Positions 26,772 to 36,138 of a DNA stretch of 64,000 nucleotides are shown one piece after another. The stretch comes from Thalassotalea_A litorea (GTDB lineage: Bacteria > Pseudomonadota > Gammaproteobacteria > Enterobacterales > Alteromonadaceae). The stretch spans positions 1 through 64,000 of the forward strand of contig NZ_JBHZSG010000002.1 of the NCBI RefSeq assembly GCF_043642205.1, in the 5' to 3' direction. The notes under the pieces were generated by a model, which saw only the letters and a list, made by a program, of their open reading frames with translations, did not search any database and was not told where the DNA came from. The stretch's first letter is position 1. Every line of letters begins with the position of its first letter. The position numbers and the translations under genes are program-made.

Positions 26772-27188
26772 GATTCCTATCGTTGGGCGGAATCTCGCGA
26801 AAGGTGTCAGACACAGCAAACGACGCTGCGTCAAGGTGACAATTCGAAATGATATTTCGAACGGCGAGCGTCCGGCATCCAAGATACCGAACAGGTGTCA
26901 AGCCACGCTCTTGCCTTTCTACAGAATCAAGCCATCCTGTGATTCTGCATACCTACTATCCGTGTAGGCAACCCTTAGTCACCGTTGCTTTTTTCACCTT
27001 TCGACACCTTTAGACACCGTAGTTTTTCCCTTTAGACATCACGGAGCCAATAAATAGGACTCCGAACAAGCCTCTGCATCCTTTGCTTTTCTCCTGTCTG
27101 CAACAAAACCTTCACACCTCATTCATCGAATTGTCACCTAAGCCACTTAAAGTTGCGCTGAGTTCTTAATTAGCCCTAGAGGTTTATC
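26772..27188. repeat. Hairpin modules with GGTGTCA/GGTGACA linkers
   Basis: No gene is supported. Hairpins include GAGATTCC...GGAATCTC (about 26771-26797), then linker GGTGTCA with GACACAGC...GCTGCGTC, linker GGTGACA with ATTCGAAAT...ATTTCGAA, and CAGAATCA...TGATTCTG (about 26931-26947). The right half has TTAGACACC-like direct repeats and a GGAGCC...GGACTCC arm pair near 27043. A close cousin of the first hairpin follows acpS at about 17671-17697. Confidence 0.7.
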
Positions 27189-28322
27189 ATGTTACAACAT
27201 CGAACCCGCTCTTCTTTGATTCGAAAACGTAGTGCCGCTCATAGAGTTTATGTACCGGCGGTGGCGCGAGAAAACCAGTACCTACTGATTGAAATAAACC
27301 CTGATGCCATGTTCTCGCAGTTTCAAACGGATTTCCCTTATGCAAAACCAGAACAATTATACCAAGCATTAAGCACATCTTTTTTCCAGCTATGCGCATG
27401 CCAACATATTGAAAATGCGAGTTTTATCGCAACGGATAAACTGGTTCGAGTGATGTTTTCTCCGGAACAGCAAATGATTGAAACGGAACAGCAAATGCTG
27501 TTTTTATATAATCCGAACCTGCACCGCGGGCGTCAGAGTTATTCGCAACCGGACGTTTGGGCTAAAAAAATCCAACTGCTCTTTTTAGCTACCGGGGATG
27601 AAATTCGCAATAAAGCACCCGAGTTTCATCAAAAGGTTATGCTTTTGGTTTATGCGTTGATCAAGCAACAAGGGTTGCGTTGTTCAGATATTAAGGTCAA
27701 AGACTTTCAGCACCTGACGTACGATGTTTTTGCCGCTTTTAAAGGTGATAAGAAAACCGTCACCCATGGCTTTCGTGCGATTTCTAAGCGCTACTTACAA
27801 CAACAGCTTATTTTGCCTGCTCAGCGCCAAACCATGACCTTTGCTGTCGCCAGTTTACCGGTTACCAGCACTTTGCTGAATCAATGCGACATCGATATCA
27901 ATGCACCCGATCCCTACAACCCGCTCTATACCCTGATTGCTGATCGTTTTACCAAATTAGCAAGAGAATACAACCTTAACCACCTTGCGATGGTAGCGAA
28001 TGGTAAAATGCCGATCATTCGTCAAAGTGGTGACGACTATTATGTACCAGATGGCGAGCTTTTGAATTTAGGTTTCAATACTCAGGCCATAAGTGGCTCA
28101 CTAGTCAGTCAATGGGATGCCATTAAATTGGTGGACACCATTCGTCTGGTGTTTATTGCCAGTGACCATAACAGTACTCATCGCGGTTATGGTCGTTTTG
28201 TGAATCAACTCACTCAGGTTCTGACAAAACTCACATCACAGCTCGGCTATGATAAAGAAAAAGATACCGTCACCTTGCGTATACATCAGCATTTAATGCA
28301 TCAGTTCCCGGAGCAGAACTAG
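27189..28322 (+). CDS. Conserved protein of unknown function, possibly DUF3083 family
   Basis: A 377-residue soluble protein without signal peptide or membrane segments. The N-terminus is basic (MLQHRTRSSLIRKRSAAHRVYVP). Recognisable stretches are FAAFKGDKKTVTHGFRAISKRYL and SDHNSTHRGYGRFVNQLTQVLTKL. From memory, this resembles the DUF3083 family found in Shewanella and Colwellia relatives, but I cannot check it. No catalytic motif is obvious. It sits between mazG and yjbQ/pyrG, with repeats on both sides. The neighbourhood gives no functional clue. The start ATG at 27189 has a GAGG box about 8 bases upstream. Confidence 0.75.
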   Translation: MLQHRTRSSLIRKRSAAHRVYVPAVARENQYLLIEINPDAMFSQFQTDFPYAKPEQLYQALSTSFFQLCACQHIENASFIATDKLVRVMFSPEQQMIETEQQMLFLYNPNLHRGRQSYSQPDVWAKKIQLLFLATGDEIRNKAPEFHQKVMLLVYALIKQQGLRCSDIKVKDFQHLTYDVFAAFKGDKKTVTHGFRAISKRYLQQQLILPAQRQTMTFAVASLPVTSTLLNQCDIDINAPDPYNPLYTLIADRFTKLAREYNLNHLAMVANGKMPIIRQSGDDYYVPDGELLNLGFNTQAISGSLVSQWDAIKLVDTIRLVFIASDHNSTHRGYGRFVNQLTQVLTKLTSQLGYDKEKDTVTLRIHQHLMHQFPEQN

Positions 28323-29895
28323 CATTCTGCTCTGGTGAGTACCCTTACCGGCATTCCCAGTTGCGCAGCAATCCCATCATTCCCAGCTGCGCAGCTGTCC
28401 CGTCATTCCCAGCTGCGCAGCCATCCCGTCATTCCCAGATACTACTGGGAATCTAAAGCAAGAGCAGATCCCCCACTTCCGTGAGGATGACTATATTACC
28501 GTCATTCCCAGACACTACTGGGAATCTAAAGCAAAAGCAGATCCCCACTTGCGCAGCCATCCCGTCATTCTCAGACACTACTGGGAATCTAAAACAAAAG
28601 CAGATCCCCACTTTCGTGAGGATGACGGAGGGTCCGAGGATGACCTAGCGAGGTGCGAATAATGGCTTCATCAGGTGACTACCTGTCCCGTCATTCCCAG
28701 ATACTACTGGGAATCTAAAGTAAAAGAAGATCCCCACTTGCGTGAGGATGACTATATTACCGTCATTCCCAGACACTACTGGGAATCTAAAGCAAAACAG
28801 ATCCCCACTTTCGTGAGGATGACCGGAGGGGTGAATGATGACAGAAGGAGTCAGGATGACGGTAGGGATGGCGATGACGAAAGTAGTGAGACGAATGACG
28901 TTCTGCCGGAATGACGGCAAAGCCGATTCGGCAGAACTGGCTTCCACCAAGAAGTTGTCACCTAAAAACCTGCCGGAACTAAGGTTTTATCCACCCGACG
29001 CAGTCCTCCTACCTCAACGCGCAGCCATCCCGTCATTCCCAGCTGCGCAGCTACCCCGTCATTCCCAGACACTACTGGGAATCTAAAGCAAGAGCAGATC
29101 CCCACTTTCGTGAGGATGACGAAACGAGGTGCGAATAATGGCTTCACCAGGTGACTACCTGTACCGTCATTCCCAGCTGCGCAGCCATCCCTTCATTCCC
29201 AGACACTACTGGGAATCCAAAGTAAAAGAAGATCCCCACTTGCGTGAGGATGACCGAAGGGGTGAATGATGACTGCAGGAGTCAGGATGACGGTAGGGAT
29301 GGCGATGACGAAAGTAGTTAGACGAATGACGTTCTGCCGGAATGAAGGCGAAGCCGATTCGGCAGAACTGGCTTCCACCACGAAGTTGTCACCTAAAAAC
29401 CTGCCGGAACTAAGGTTTTATCCACCCGACGCAGTCCTCCACCCAAAACGCGCGTAGCTAGCGGTGTGTTTTATCCACTACACAGCCATCCCGTCATTCC
29501 CAGATACTACTGGGAATCTAAAGTAAAAGAAGATCCCCACTTGCGTGAGGATGACTGGAGGGGGGATGATGACAGAAGGAGTCAGGATGACGGTAGGGAT
29601 GGCGATGACGAAAGTAGTTAGACGAATGACGTTCTGCCGGAATGAAGGCGAAGCCGATTCGGCAGAACTGGCTTCCACCACGAAGTTGTCACCTAAAAAC
29701 CTGCCGGAACTAAGGTTTTATCCACCCGACGCAGTCCTCCACCCAAAACGCGCGTAGCTAGCGGTGTGTTTTATCCACCCGGCGAAGTCCTCCACTAAAA
29801 AGTACGTAGTTAACGGCGCGTTTTATCCACCCGACGCAGTCCTCCACCCAAAACACAAAACAATGGGTGTTTTGTTCCCTCTGCGCAGTATACCT
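28323..29895. repeat. Large compound repeat block (1.6 kb)
   Basis: No gene is supported. At 28350-28440 a 26-bp unit with CATTCCCAGCTGCGCAGC (palindrome CAGCTGCGCAGCTG) is repeated about four times. Eight REP-like copies follow at about 28428-29510. A ~300-bp compound unit occurs three times (about 28685-28998, 29190-29450, 29490-29770). It consists of a REP-like copy, CAGGATGACGGTAGGGATGG, a long GTTCTGCCG...CGGCAGAAC hairpin, a 48-bp-type module and an AAAACGCGCGTAGCTA module. CCACC modules run to 29895. Confidence 0.88.
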
Positions 29896-30336
29896 CTACA
29901 ACCGTGGTGACACGCTAGTGTCACCACTTAGCGTACAAACAATCCGCCGTTTCCCGCCATGATTCCGGTGTTTACAAAGGTAAATACCTTGCCAGGTGCC
30001 GAGCGCAAGCCGGCCGTTTTCGATCGGAATGGTTAGCTGACAACCGAGTATCGAACTCTTAATGTGCGCCGGCATATCATCAGGACCTTCATAATCGTGT
30101 AAATAATAAGGCTGATTTTCTGGCACGAAGGTGTTGAAATGGCTTTCTAAATCCATGCGCACCGTCGGATCCGCATTTTCATTAATGGTTAATGATGCCG
30201 ATGTATGTTGCAAAAACAGATGCATAAGGCCAACTCGATAGTCTCGGATTATTGAAATTTGTTGAAGGATCTCTTCACTGATTAAATGAAACCCACGGGG
30301 TTTTGCAGATACGCTTATGGTTTGCTGTTGCCACAT
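29896..30336 (-). CDS. yjbQ: YjbQ family protein (secondary thiamine-phosphate synthase-like)
   Basis: A 146-residue cytosolic protein of the UPF0047/YjbQ family, which has weak thiamine-phosphate synthase activity in E. coli; the physiological role is uncertain. Conserved parts are GLMHLFLQHTSASLTINENA (active-site His and Asn, about residues 36-55), DDMPAHIKSSILG and GTWQGIYLCKHRNHGGKR. Length equals the family norm (about 138-148). Divergent from pyrG and about 375 bp from it. Repeats lie on both sides, so it is probably a single-gene unit. Confidence 0.93.
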   Translation of the reverse strand: MWQQQTISVSAKPRGFHLISEEILQQISIIRDYRVGLMHLFLQHTSASLTINENADPTVRMDLESHFNTFVPENQPYYLHDYEGPDDMPAHIKSSILGCQLTIPIENGRLALGTWQGIYLCKHRNHGGKRRIVCTLSGDTSVSPRL

Positions 30337-30439
30337 AAAAATACATCAATAAATTTGGATGAGGATATAATAGGCCATTTTTATTCTTCAATAAATGGGG
30401 GAGAAAATTCTACTAGCCATGGCATTTTTGGGTGAAGTC

Positions 30440-30570
30440 ATACGAAGAAAGGAATTCTTTTCAGCTTTGCTGAAACTCCACCTTCAAGAGATTCTCTGTC
30501 TTGACTCCACCATCGAATTGTTTTTCAATTCGACTCCACCCTCAAGGCATTTTCTGCCTTGACTCCACAT
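30440..30570. repeat. CCACC-linker hairpin modules with different stems
   Basis: Successive ~29-bp modules share an ACTCCACC linker but carry different stems: TTCAGC TTT GCTGAA (about 30460-30475), TCAAGAGA...TCTTGA, TCGAATTG TTTTT CAATTCGA (about 30512-30532) and TCAAGGCA TTTTC TGCCTTGA (about 30541-30562). Arms differ between modules while pairing is kept. It lies upstream of the pyrG promoter. Confidence 0.85.
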
Positions 30571-30616
30571 CTATAACCCATTACCTCAAAGTATTGCGTT
30601 AAACCCTAAAATCCCA

Positions 30617-30645
30617 TTGTTGTCGCCCACCTCTTTTGATACAAT
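30617..30645 (+). promoter_or_regulatory. Possible sigma-70 promoter of pyrG
   Basis: TTGTTG (30617-30622), 17 bases, then TACAAT (30640-30645), about 65 bp before the pyrG start. The -10 is good (5/6) and the -35 weak (3/6). Confidence 0.4.
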
Positions 30646-30711
30646 GCTTTCCCGTCCTGCTACACTGTTAGCACAACTACTTTACTGATTTTCCTTACAT
30701 CTGGGTTTCAC

Positions 30712-32349
30712 ATGACAACGAGATATATTTTTGTAACTGGCGGGGTTGTTTCATCCCTGGGCAAGGGTATTGCGGCGGCTTCAATGGCGGCAATACTGGA
30801 AGCACGTGGTTTAAAGGTTACCATGCTAAAACTTGACCCATATATCAATGTCGATCCAGGTACGATGAGTCCAATCCAACATGGTGAAGTGTTCGTTACC
30901 AATGACGGCGCTGAGACTGATTTAGATTTGGGCCATTATGAGCGTTTTATCCGCACCAAAATGACCAAACGCAACAACTTTACCACAGGCCGAATCTATC
31001 AGGATATCCTGGCTCGTGAACGTCGCGGCGAATTTTTAGGTGCAACCATTCAGGTGATCCCACACATTACTAACGATATCAAACGTCGTGTCATTGAAGG
31101 CGCGGAAGGGTTTGATGTTGCTATGGTAGAAATCGGTGGCACCGTAGGTGATATTGAATCACAACCATTTTTAGAAGCGATTCGCCAACTTGGCGTAGAA
31201 TTGGGTCGTGAGCGTGCCATGTATATGCACCTTACCTTAGTGCCTTATTTGAAAGCTTCGGGTGAAATTAAAACCAAACCGACGCAACATTCCGTGAAAG
31301 AATTACGCTCAATTGGTATCTTCCCAGATATTCTTGTATGTCGCAGTGAAGGCGTTATTCCCGCCAATGAACGTGCGAAAATTGCCTTGTTTACCAATGT
31401 AGAAGAGCGCGCGGTAGTCTCGATGCGCGATGTCGACAGCATTTATAAAATTCCTGCGTTGTTGAAATCTCAAGGAACGGATGAGCTTGTCGTTAAACGA
31501 TTTGGTATTGAAGCGCCAGAAGCCGACTTACATGAATGGGAACAGGTGCTCTATCAGGAAGCGAATCCAAAAGGCGAAGTGACCATTGGTATGGTCGGCA
31601 AATATATCGAATTGCCCGATGCGTATAAATCGGTCAACGAAGCATTAAAACATGCTGGTCTTAAAAATCAGTTATCTGTGAATATTCAGTATATTGATTC
31701 GCAAAGTGTCGAATCTAAAGGCCCTAAAGCGCTAGAAGGCGTAGACGCCATTTTAGTACCTGGCGGTTTTGGCGAGCGCGGCGTAGAAGGTAAGATTTTA
31801 ACGGCGCAATACGCTCGCGAAAATAAGATTCCGTATTTTGGTATCTGTCTGGGTATGCAGGTGGCGCTCATTGAATACGCGCGCAATGTTGCCAATATGG
31901 AAGGTGCGCACTCTACCGAATTCAATGCCGATTCACCCTACCCGGTAGTGGGACTGATTGAAGAGTGGCTGGATGAAGAAGGTACAGTTGAAGTCCGCGA
32001 TGAGAATTCGGATCTTGGCGGTACTATGCGTCTTGGCTCACAACAGTGTCACTTAATCGACGGTACAAAAGCCGCCGAGATTTATGGTGGCGAAAGTATT
32101 TTTGAACGTCACCGTCACCGTTATGAGGTGAACAATAATTTCCGTGAGCAACTGAGCGATGCTGGTTTAGTGTTCTCGGGATTATCTGCGGATAAGAAAC
32201 TTGTCGAAATGATCGAAATACCAGAACACCCCTGGTTTGTTGCCGGTCAGTTCCACCCTGAGTTTAACTCTACGCCACGGGATGGCCACCCATTGTTCCA
32301 AAGCTTCGTTGCCGCGGCTTTTGAACATCAGAAAAGCCAGCAAAAATAA
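30712..32349 (+). CDS. pyrG: CTP synthase
   Basis: A 545-residue enzyme, the length of E. coli PyrG. It converts UTP to CTP with glutamine and ATP, in the cytosol. The N-terminal synthase domain has GGVVSSLGKGIAAAS (ATP site) and DPYINVDPGTMSP. The C-terminal glutamine amidotransferase domain has GICLGMQ with the nucleophile Cys379, and the catalytic His/Glu in FHPEF. A classical terminator follows, before eno, 69 bp downstream. The order pyrG-eno-ftsB is conserved. Confidence 0.98.
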   Translation: MTTRYIFVTGGVVSSLGKGIAAASMAAILEARGLKVTMLKLDPYINVDPGTMSPIQHGEVFVTNDGAETDLDLGHYERFIRTKMTKRNNFTTGRIYQDILARERRGEFLGATIQVIPHITNDIKRRVIEGAEGFDVAMVEIGGTVGDIESQPFLEAIRQLGVELGRERAMYMHLTLVPYLKASGEIKTKPTQHSVKELRSIGIFPDILVCRSEGVIPANERAKIALFTNVEERAVVSMRDVDSIYKIPALLKSQGTDELVVKRFGIEAPEADLHEWEQVLYQEANPKGEVTIGMVGKYIELPDAYKSVNEALKHAGLKNQLSVNIQYIDSQSVESKGPKALEGVDAILVPGGFGERGVEGKILTAQYARENKIPYFGICLGMQVALIEYARNVANMEGAHSTEFNADSPYPVVGLIEEWLDEEGTVEVRDENSDLGGTMRLGSQQCHLIDGTKAAEIYGGESIFERHRHRYEVNNNFREQLSDAGLVFSGLSADKKLVEMIEIPEHPWFVAGQFHPEFNSTPRDGHPLFQSFVAAAFEHQKSQQK

Positions 32350-32362
32350 TAAGTTTAAGCGA

Positions 32363-32397
32363 GCCGCAGTGTAACTTTGTTAATCTGCGGCTTTTTT
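32363..32397 (+). terminator. Rho-independent terminator after pyrG
   Basis: GCCGCAG (32363-32369) pairs with CTGCGGC (32385-32391), followed by six T. It lies in the 68-bp gap between pyrG and eno, so eno probably also has its own promoter or relies on read-through. Confidence 0.85.
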
Positions 32398-32417
32398 ATG
32401 AAAATAAAGAGGTTGAT

Positions 32418-33716
32418 ATGTCTGAGATAGTTAAAGTGATCGCTCGTGAGGTAATGGACTCTCGCGGAAATCCAACAGTAGAAGCCGATGTGCGTTTAGC
32501 ATCTGGTGCGTTCGGTCGTGCCTGTGCGCCATCGGGTGCATCCACAGGTTCACGCGAAGCATTAGAATTGCGTGACGGCGATAAAGCTCGTTACTTAGGT
32601 AAAGGTGTATTAAAAGCCGTTGCCGCCGTTAATGATAACATTGCGTCTGCGTTAATTGGCAAAAATGCGTTAGAGCAAGCGCAAATCGATCAAATCATGA
32701 TTGACTTGGATGGCACTGAAAACAAAGAAAACTTTGGTGCTAACGCCATTCTAGCTGTTTCTTTAGCTGTCGCCAAAGCGGCTGCTGCCGATAAAGGTGT
32801 TGAACTTTACGAACACATTGCTGATCTTAACGGCACACCTGGTGTTTACAGCCTACCTGTACCTATGATGAACATTATCAATGGTGGTGAGCACGCTGAC
32901 AACAACGTTGATATTCAAGAGTTCATGATCCAACCGGTTGGTGCTCCAAATTTCTCTGAAGCATTACGCATGGGTGCTGAAGTATTCCACGCATTGAAAA
33001 AAGTATTGTCTGCGAAAGGTCTGAATACTGCCGTTGGTGATGAAGGTGGTTTTGCACCAAACCTAGAATCTAATGCCGATGCTCTTGCGGTAATCAAAGA
33101 AGCCGTTGCAGCAGCAGGTTATGAATTAGACAAAGATATTACTCTGGCCATGGATTGTGCAGCGTCAGAATTTTATGATGCCGAAAACAAAATTTATGAC
33201 CTAAAAGGCGAAGGTAAAAAATTCACCTCCAATGAATTTTCAGACTTTTTAGGCGAGCTTTGTAAGCAGTATCCAATCGTTTCTATTGAAGACGGCTTAG
33301 ACGAATCTGATTGGGATGGCTTTAAATACCAAACGGAATTACTAGGTGACAAGGTACAAATCGTTGGTGATGACCTTTTCGTAACAAATACCAAAATTTT
33401 GAAGCGTGGTATTGATAACGGTATTGCTAACTCGATCCTGATCAAATTTAACCAAATCGGTTCACTAACCGAAACGTTAAATGCAATCAAAATGGCCAAA
33501 GATGCTGGCTTTACAGCGGTTATTTCTCACCGTAGTGGTGAAACCGAAGATGCAACGATTGCCGATTTAGCCGTAGGCACTGCCGCCGGTCAAATCAAAA
33601 CCGGTTCTTTGTGTCGCTCTGACCGTGTCGCTAAGTATAACCAACTGCTTCGTATCGAAGAGTTCCTTGGCGATAAAGCTGTTTATAACGGTCGCTCAGA
33701 AATAAAAGGCCAGTAA
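32418..33716 (+). CDS. eno: Enolase
   Basis: A 432-residue glycolytic enzyme interconverting 2-phosphoglycerate and phosphoenolpyruvate; it also scaffolds the RNase E degradosome in this group. N-terminal EVMDSRGNPTVEADV and GASTGSREALELRD, metal-binding EDGLDESDWDGF and LLIKFNQIGSLTET-like segments, and the signature SHRSGETEDATIADLAVG (about residues 370-387) are intact. Same length as E. coli Eno. AGAGG lies upstream of the ATG. Codon use looks strongly biased, as expected of a highly expressed gene. Confidence 0.99.
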   Translation: MSEIVKVIAREVMDSRGNPTVEADVRLASGAFGRACAPSGASTGSREALELRDGDKARYLGKGVLKAVAAVNDNIASALIGKNALEQAQIDQIMIDLDGTENKENFGANAILAVSLAVAKAAAADKGVELYEHIADLNGTPGVYSLPVPMMNIINGGEHADNNVDIQEFMIQPVGAPNFSEALRMGAEVFHALKKVLSAKGLNTAVGDEGGFAPNLESNADALAVIKEAVAAAGYELDKDITLAMDCAASEFYDAENKIYDLKGEGKKFTSNEFSDFLGELCKQYPIVSIEDGLDESDWDGFKYQTELLGDKVQIVGDDLFVTNTKILKRGIDNGIANSILIKFNQIGSLTETLNAIKMAKDAGFTAVISHRSGETEDATIADLAVGTAAGQIKTGSLCRSDRVAKYNQLLRIEEFLGDKAVYNGRSEIKGQ

Positions 33717-33740
33717 GTCTTAGCCTAAAAGCCTTTTAGA

Positions 33741-33775
33741 AAGCTCCCACTATATAATAGTCGGGAGCTTTTTTG
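33741..33775 (+). terminator. Rho-independent terminator after eno
   Basis: AGCTCCC (33742-33748) pairs with GGGAGCT (33763-33769), extended by ACTA/TAGT around a one-base bulge, followed by six T. It lies 25 bp past the eno stop. Confidence 0.85.
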
Positions 33776-33782
33776 CTTTTAG

Positions 33783-34604
33783 AGGTACGCTTCGCAGGTG
33801 GAGTCAAAACAAAATACGTTTTGAGGGTGGAGTCAAAACAAAATACGTTTTGAGGGTGGAGTCAAAACAAAATACGTTTTGAAGGTGGAGTCGATACTTA
33901 TTGTCTCAAAGTCATGTTAGTCATTTCCAGCCATGAATGGAAATCAATTCCAACACCTGACTCGTCATTCCCTGCCAAAACCCAACCCGTCACTCCCTGC
34001 CAAAACCCAACCCCGTCATCCCCAGACACTACTGGGAATCTAAAGCAAAAATCAGATCCCCAGCTGCACAGCCATTCCGTCATTCCCAGACACTACTGGG
34101 AATCTAAAGCAAAAATCAGATCCCCAGCTGCACAGCCATTCCGTCATTCCCAGACACTACTGGGAATCTAAAACAAAAACAGATCCCCACTTCCGTGAGG
34201 ATGACGCCGAGAGGCGAACTAAAGTTCTCGAAGGATGACGGCAGGGCCGTGCCGGCTTGACTGGCTTTTCACCACGAAGTTGTCACCTAAAAACCTGCCG
34301 GAACTAAGGTTTTATCCACCTGACGCAGTCCTCCACCCAAAACGCGCGTAGCTAACGGTGCGTTTTATCCACCCGCGCAGCCATCTCGTCATTCCCAGAT
34401 ACTACTGGGAATCTAAAACAAAAGCAGATCCCCACTTTCGTGAGGATGACGGAACGTGTGGGGGGACGGAAGGAGTGAATATAACGAAAAAAGGTGCGAA
34501 GGTGCCGGGTAGGGAAGTGAGAACACAACCCATTACTTTGAACATTAAAAGGCGGTATTTCCCTACAACAATGTTATGCACTGATCACTGGATTTAAAAC
34601 TTTT
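33783..34604. repeat. 29-bp hairpin array and REP-like repeats after eno
   Basis: No gene is supported. About 33795-33895 holds three to four 29-bp units GGTGGAGTCAAAAC, AAAATAC, GTTTTGAG, whose stem is TCAAAAC/GTTTTGA. This is a co-varied version of the TCGAAAC/GTTTCGA stem seen at 21.7 kb. Three REP-like copies with a 66-bp period follow (about 34014-34206), joined by CAGCTGCACAGCCATTC. Then come 48-bp-type and AAAACGCGCG-type CCACC modules (about 34278-34375) and one more REP-like copy at about 34388-34450. The rest is unique. Confidence 0.88.
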
Positions 34605-34895
34605 TTAAAGCGTAACGGTCGGGTATAGGTCCTGCCAGTCGGGATTTTGTTTGTTAATCAATTCATTCTTCCATGCCCTAAGCCATTTCTTCAATTGTTT
34701 TTCCCGGGCAATCGCATTTGGCATATCGTCATAAATTTCAAAATACACTAACTTGTTTAAATGATATTTATGAGAAAAGCCTGCAATCAACTTTTCTCGG
34801 TGCTGATATATTCGACTCGGCAAATTACTGGTAACACCAATATATAAAATTGAATTCGTTTGATTTGTAATAATGTAAACGGCGGGTTGTTTCAT
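34605..34895 (-). CDS. GIY-YIG nuclease family protein (YhbQ/Slx1-like, standalone)
   Basis: A 96-residue protein from the ATG at 34895 (a start 24 bp further upstream is possible but adds an unconserved MTLKRNSI). The single GIY-YIG domain reads AVYIITNQTNSILYIGVTSNL, with catalytic Arg in SRIYQHREK and a downstream Glu-type residue in AREKQLKKWLRAWK. It ends NPDWQDLYP, typical of the small standalone group often annotated as putative endonuclease. Real function is unknown. It is surrounded by repeats on both sides, which is suggestive but not proof of a link with them. Confidence 0.88.
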   Translation of the reverse strand: MKQPAVYIITNQTNSILYIGVTSNLPSRIYQHREKLIAGFSHKYHLNKLVYFEIYDDMPNAIAREKQLKKWLRAWKNELINKQNPDWQDLYPTVTL

Positions 34896-35505
34896 GATTG
34901 AATTCCTTTTCAATGTCATAAAACTTTATTGTAGTTATAGAAGTCACATCGCGACAGGGTATTTAAAGTAAAAATGGAAAGCCAAACTCCAAACGCGCAG
35001 CCATCTCGTCATTCTCAGACAAATCCCAACCCCGTCATTCCCAGATACTACTGGGAATCTAAAGCAAAAACAGATCCCCACTTTCGTGAGGATGACGGAA
35101 CGTGCAAGGGTGACAATGTGGGCCTGACCCCTTTGGCCTTTATCGACGAAGTCCGCCAGCCAACACGCACAGCCATCTCGGCTTAAATAGCTTTTCACTA
35201 CGAAGTTGTCACCTAAAAACCTGCCGGAACTAAGGTTTTATCCACCCGACGCAGTCCTACACCCAAAACGCGCGTAGCTAGCGGTGCGTTTTATCTACCC
35301 GCGCAGCCACCCCCGTCATTCCCAGATACTACTGGGAATCTAAAACAAAAGCAGATCCCCACTTTCGTGAGGATGACGGAACGTGTGAGGTAACAGTAGG
35401 AGTGAGGGTGACGGAAGCTGCGAGGGTGATAGAATGAGCGAGGGTTACGAAAGATGTTGTATGACAAAAGGTGTGGGGTGGCGAAGCGGGCCGGCCCCGC
35501 CCAGC
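34896..35505. repeat. REP-like and CCACC repeats
   Basis: No gene is supported. It holds two REP-like copies (about 35033-35097 and 35313-35377), an AACGCGCAGCCATCTCGTCATTC fragment, a 48-bp-type module (about 35207-35243) and an AAAACGCGCGTAGCTAGCGGTGCGTTTT module (about 35263-35291). The right end, about 35390-35490, has GAGGGTGACGGAAG-like near-repeats that grade into unique sequence. Confidence 0.85.
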
Positions 35506-36138
35506 TTAAACTTTCTTAAAGTTTTGCCAGTTAATTTGTGTTGAAAGCAGTAATTCTCGCAGCTCGAGAGGTTGCGGCTGTAGTTTTTGTTTACCGACCC
35601 AGCGATGTCCACTGCAGGCGGCTAGCATTGTCTTGCGGTTTGGCTTGAGTAGGCGAAAACCGTGGTTATTGGTAAGTACCTTACCCTCACTTACTTCCGA
35701 AAACGTATAACGACCGGAAAAATTGCAGCGAATCATGCCTTTTTCCAAATCGATTTTATCTATGCAGTCGAGCACAATACGTTCGATGCCTTGTTGTTGA
35801 TGATATACCGGTACCACGAGCCCAAGACAAAGATGCTTGCCTTGATACCATTTACTGATTTGGGCATCGGTTTGATCATCTATGGGGGCCTTCGCCGCCT
35901 GGCGCGCCGACCAGCCAGCATTTTGACAGTCGATAGTAATTGGTGCATCCACATTAAGTAATGCGTGGGCAGTGCGGGAAATATAATGACTTAAGCTTTT
36001 TAACTTGGATTGCAGAGGGGCTGCACTTTCAATAGGCAAAGCAGACAACTTATCCACCTCTCGTTCATACAGGGCATGACAGAGTTGATGAAAGTGTGGG
36101 TGGGTTTGCGGCCCTTGCCAAAAAGAATCTTGTTCCAT
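35506..36138 (-). CDS. Hypothetical protein
   Basis: A 210-residue soluble protein I do not recognise. No signal peptide or membrane helix. The N-terminal half is helical and polar (FHQLCHALYEREVDKL). The C-terminal half looks strand-rich, with LVVPVYHQQQGIERIVLDC and RCNFSGRYTFSEVSEGKVLTNNHGF. It has the composition and codon use of a real backbone gene, a natural ATG and no internal stops. It lies alone between repeat blocks, so the neighbours give no clue. Confidence 0.7.
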   Translation of the reverse strand: MEQDSFWQGPQTHPHFHQLCHALYEREVDKLSALPIESAAPLQSKLKSLSHYISRTAHALLNVDAPITIDCQNAGWSARQAAKAPIDDQTDAQISKWYQGKHLCLGLVVPVYHQQQGIERIVLDCIDKIDLEKGMIRCNFSGRYTFSEVSEGKVLTNNHGFRLLKPNRKTMLAACSGHRWVGKQKLQPQPLELRELLLSTQINWQNFKKV

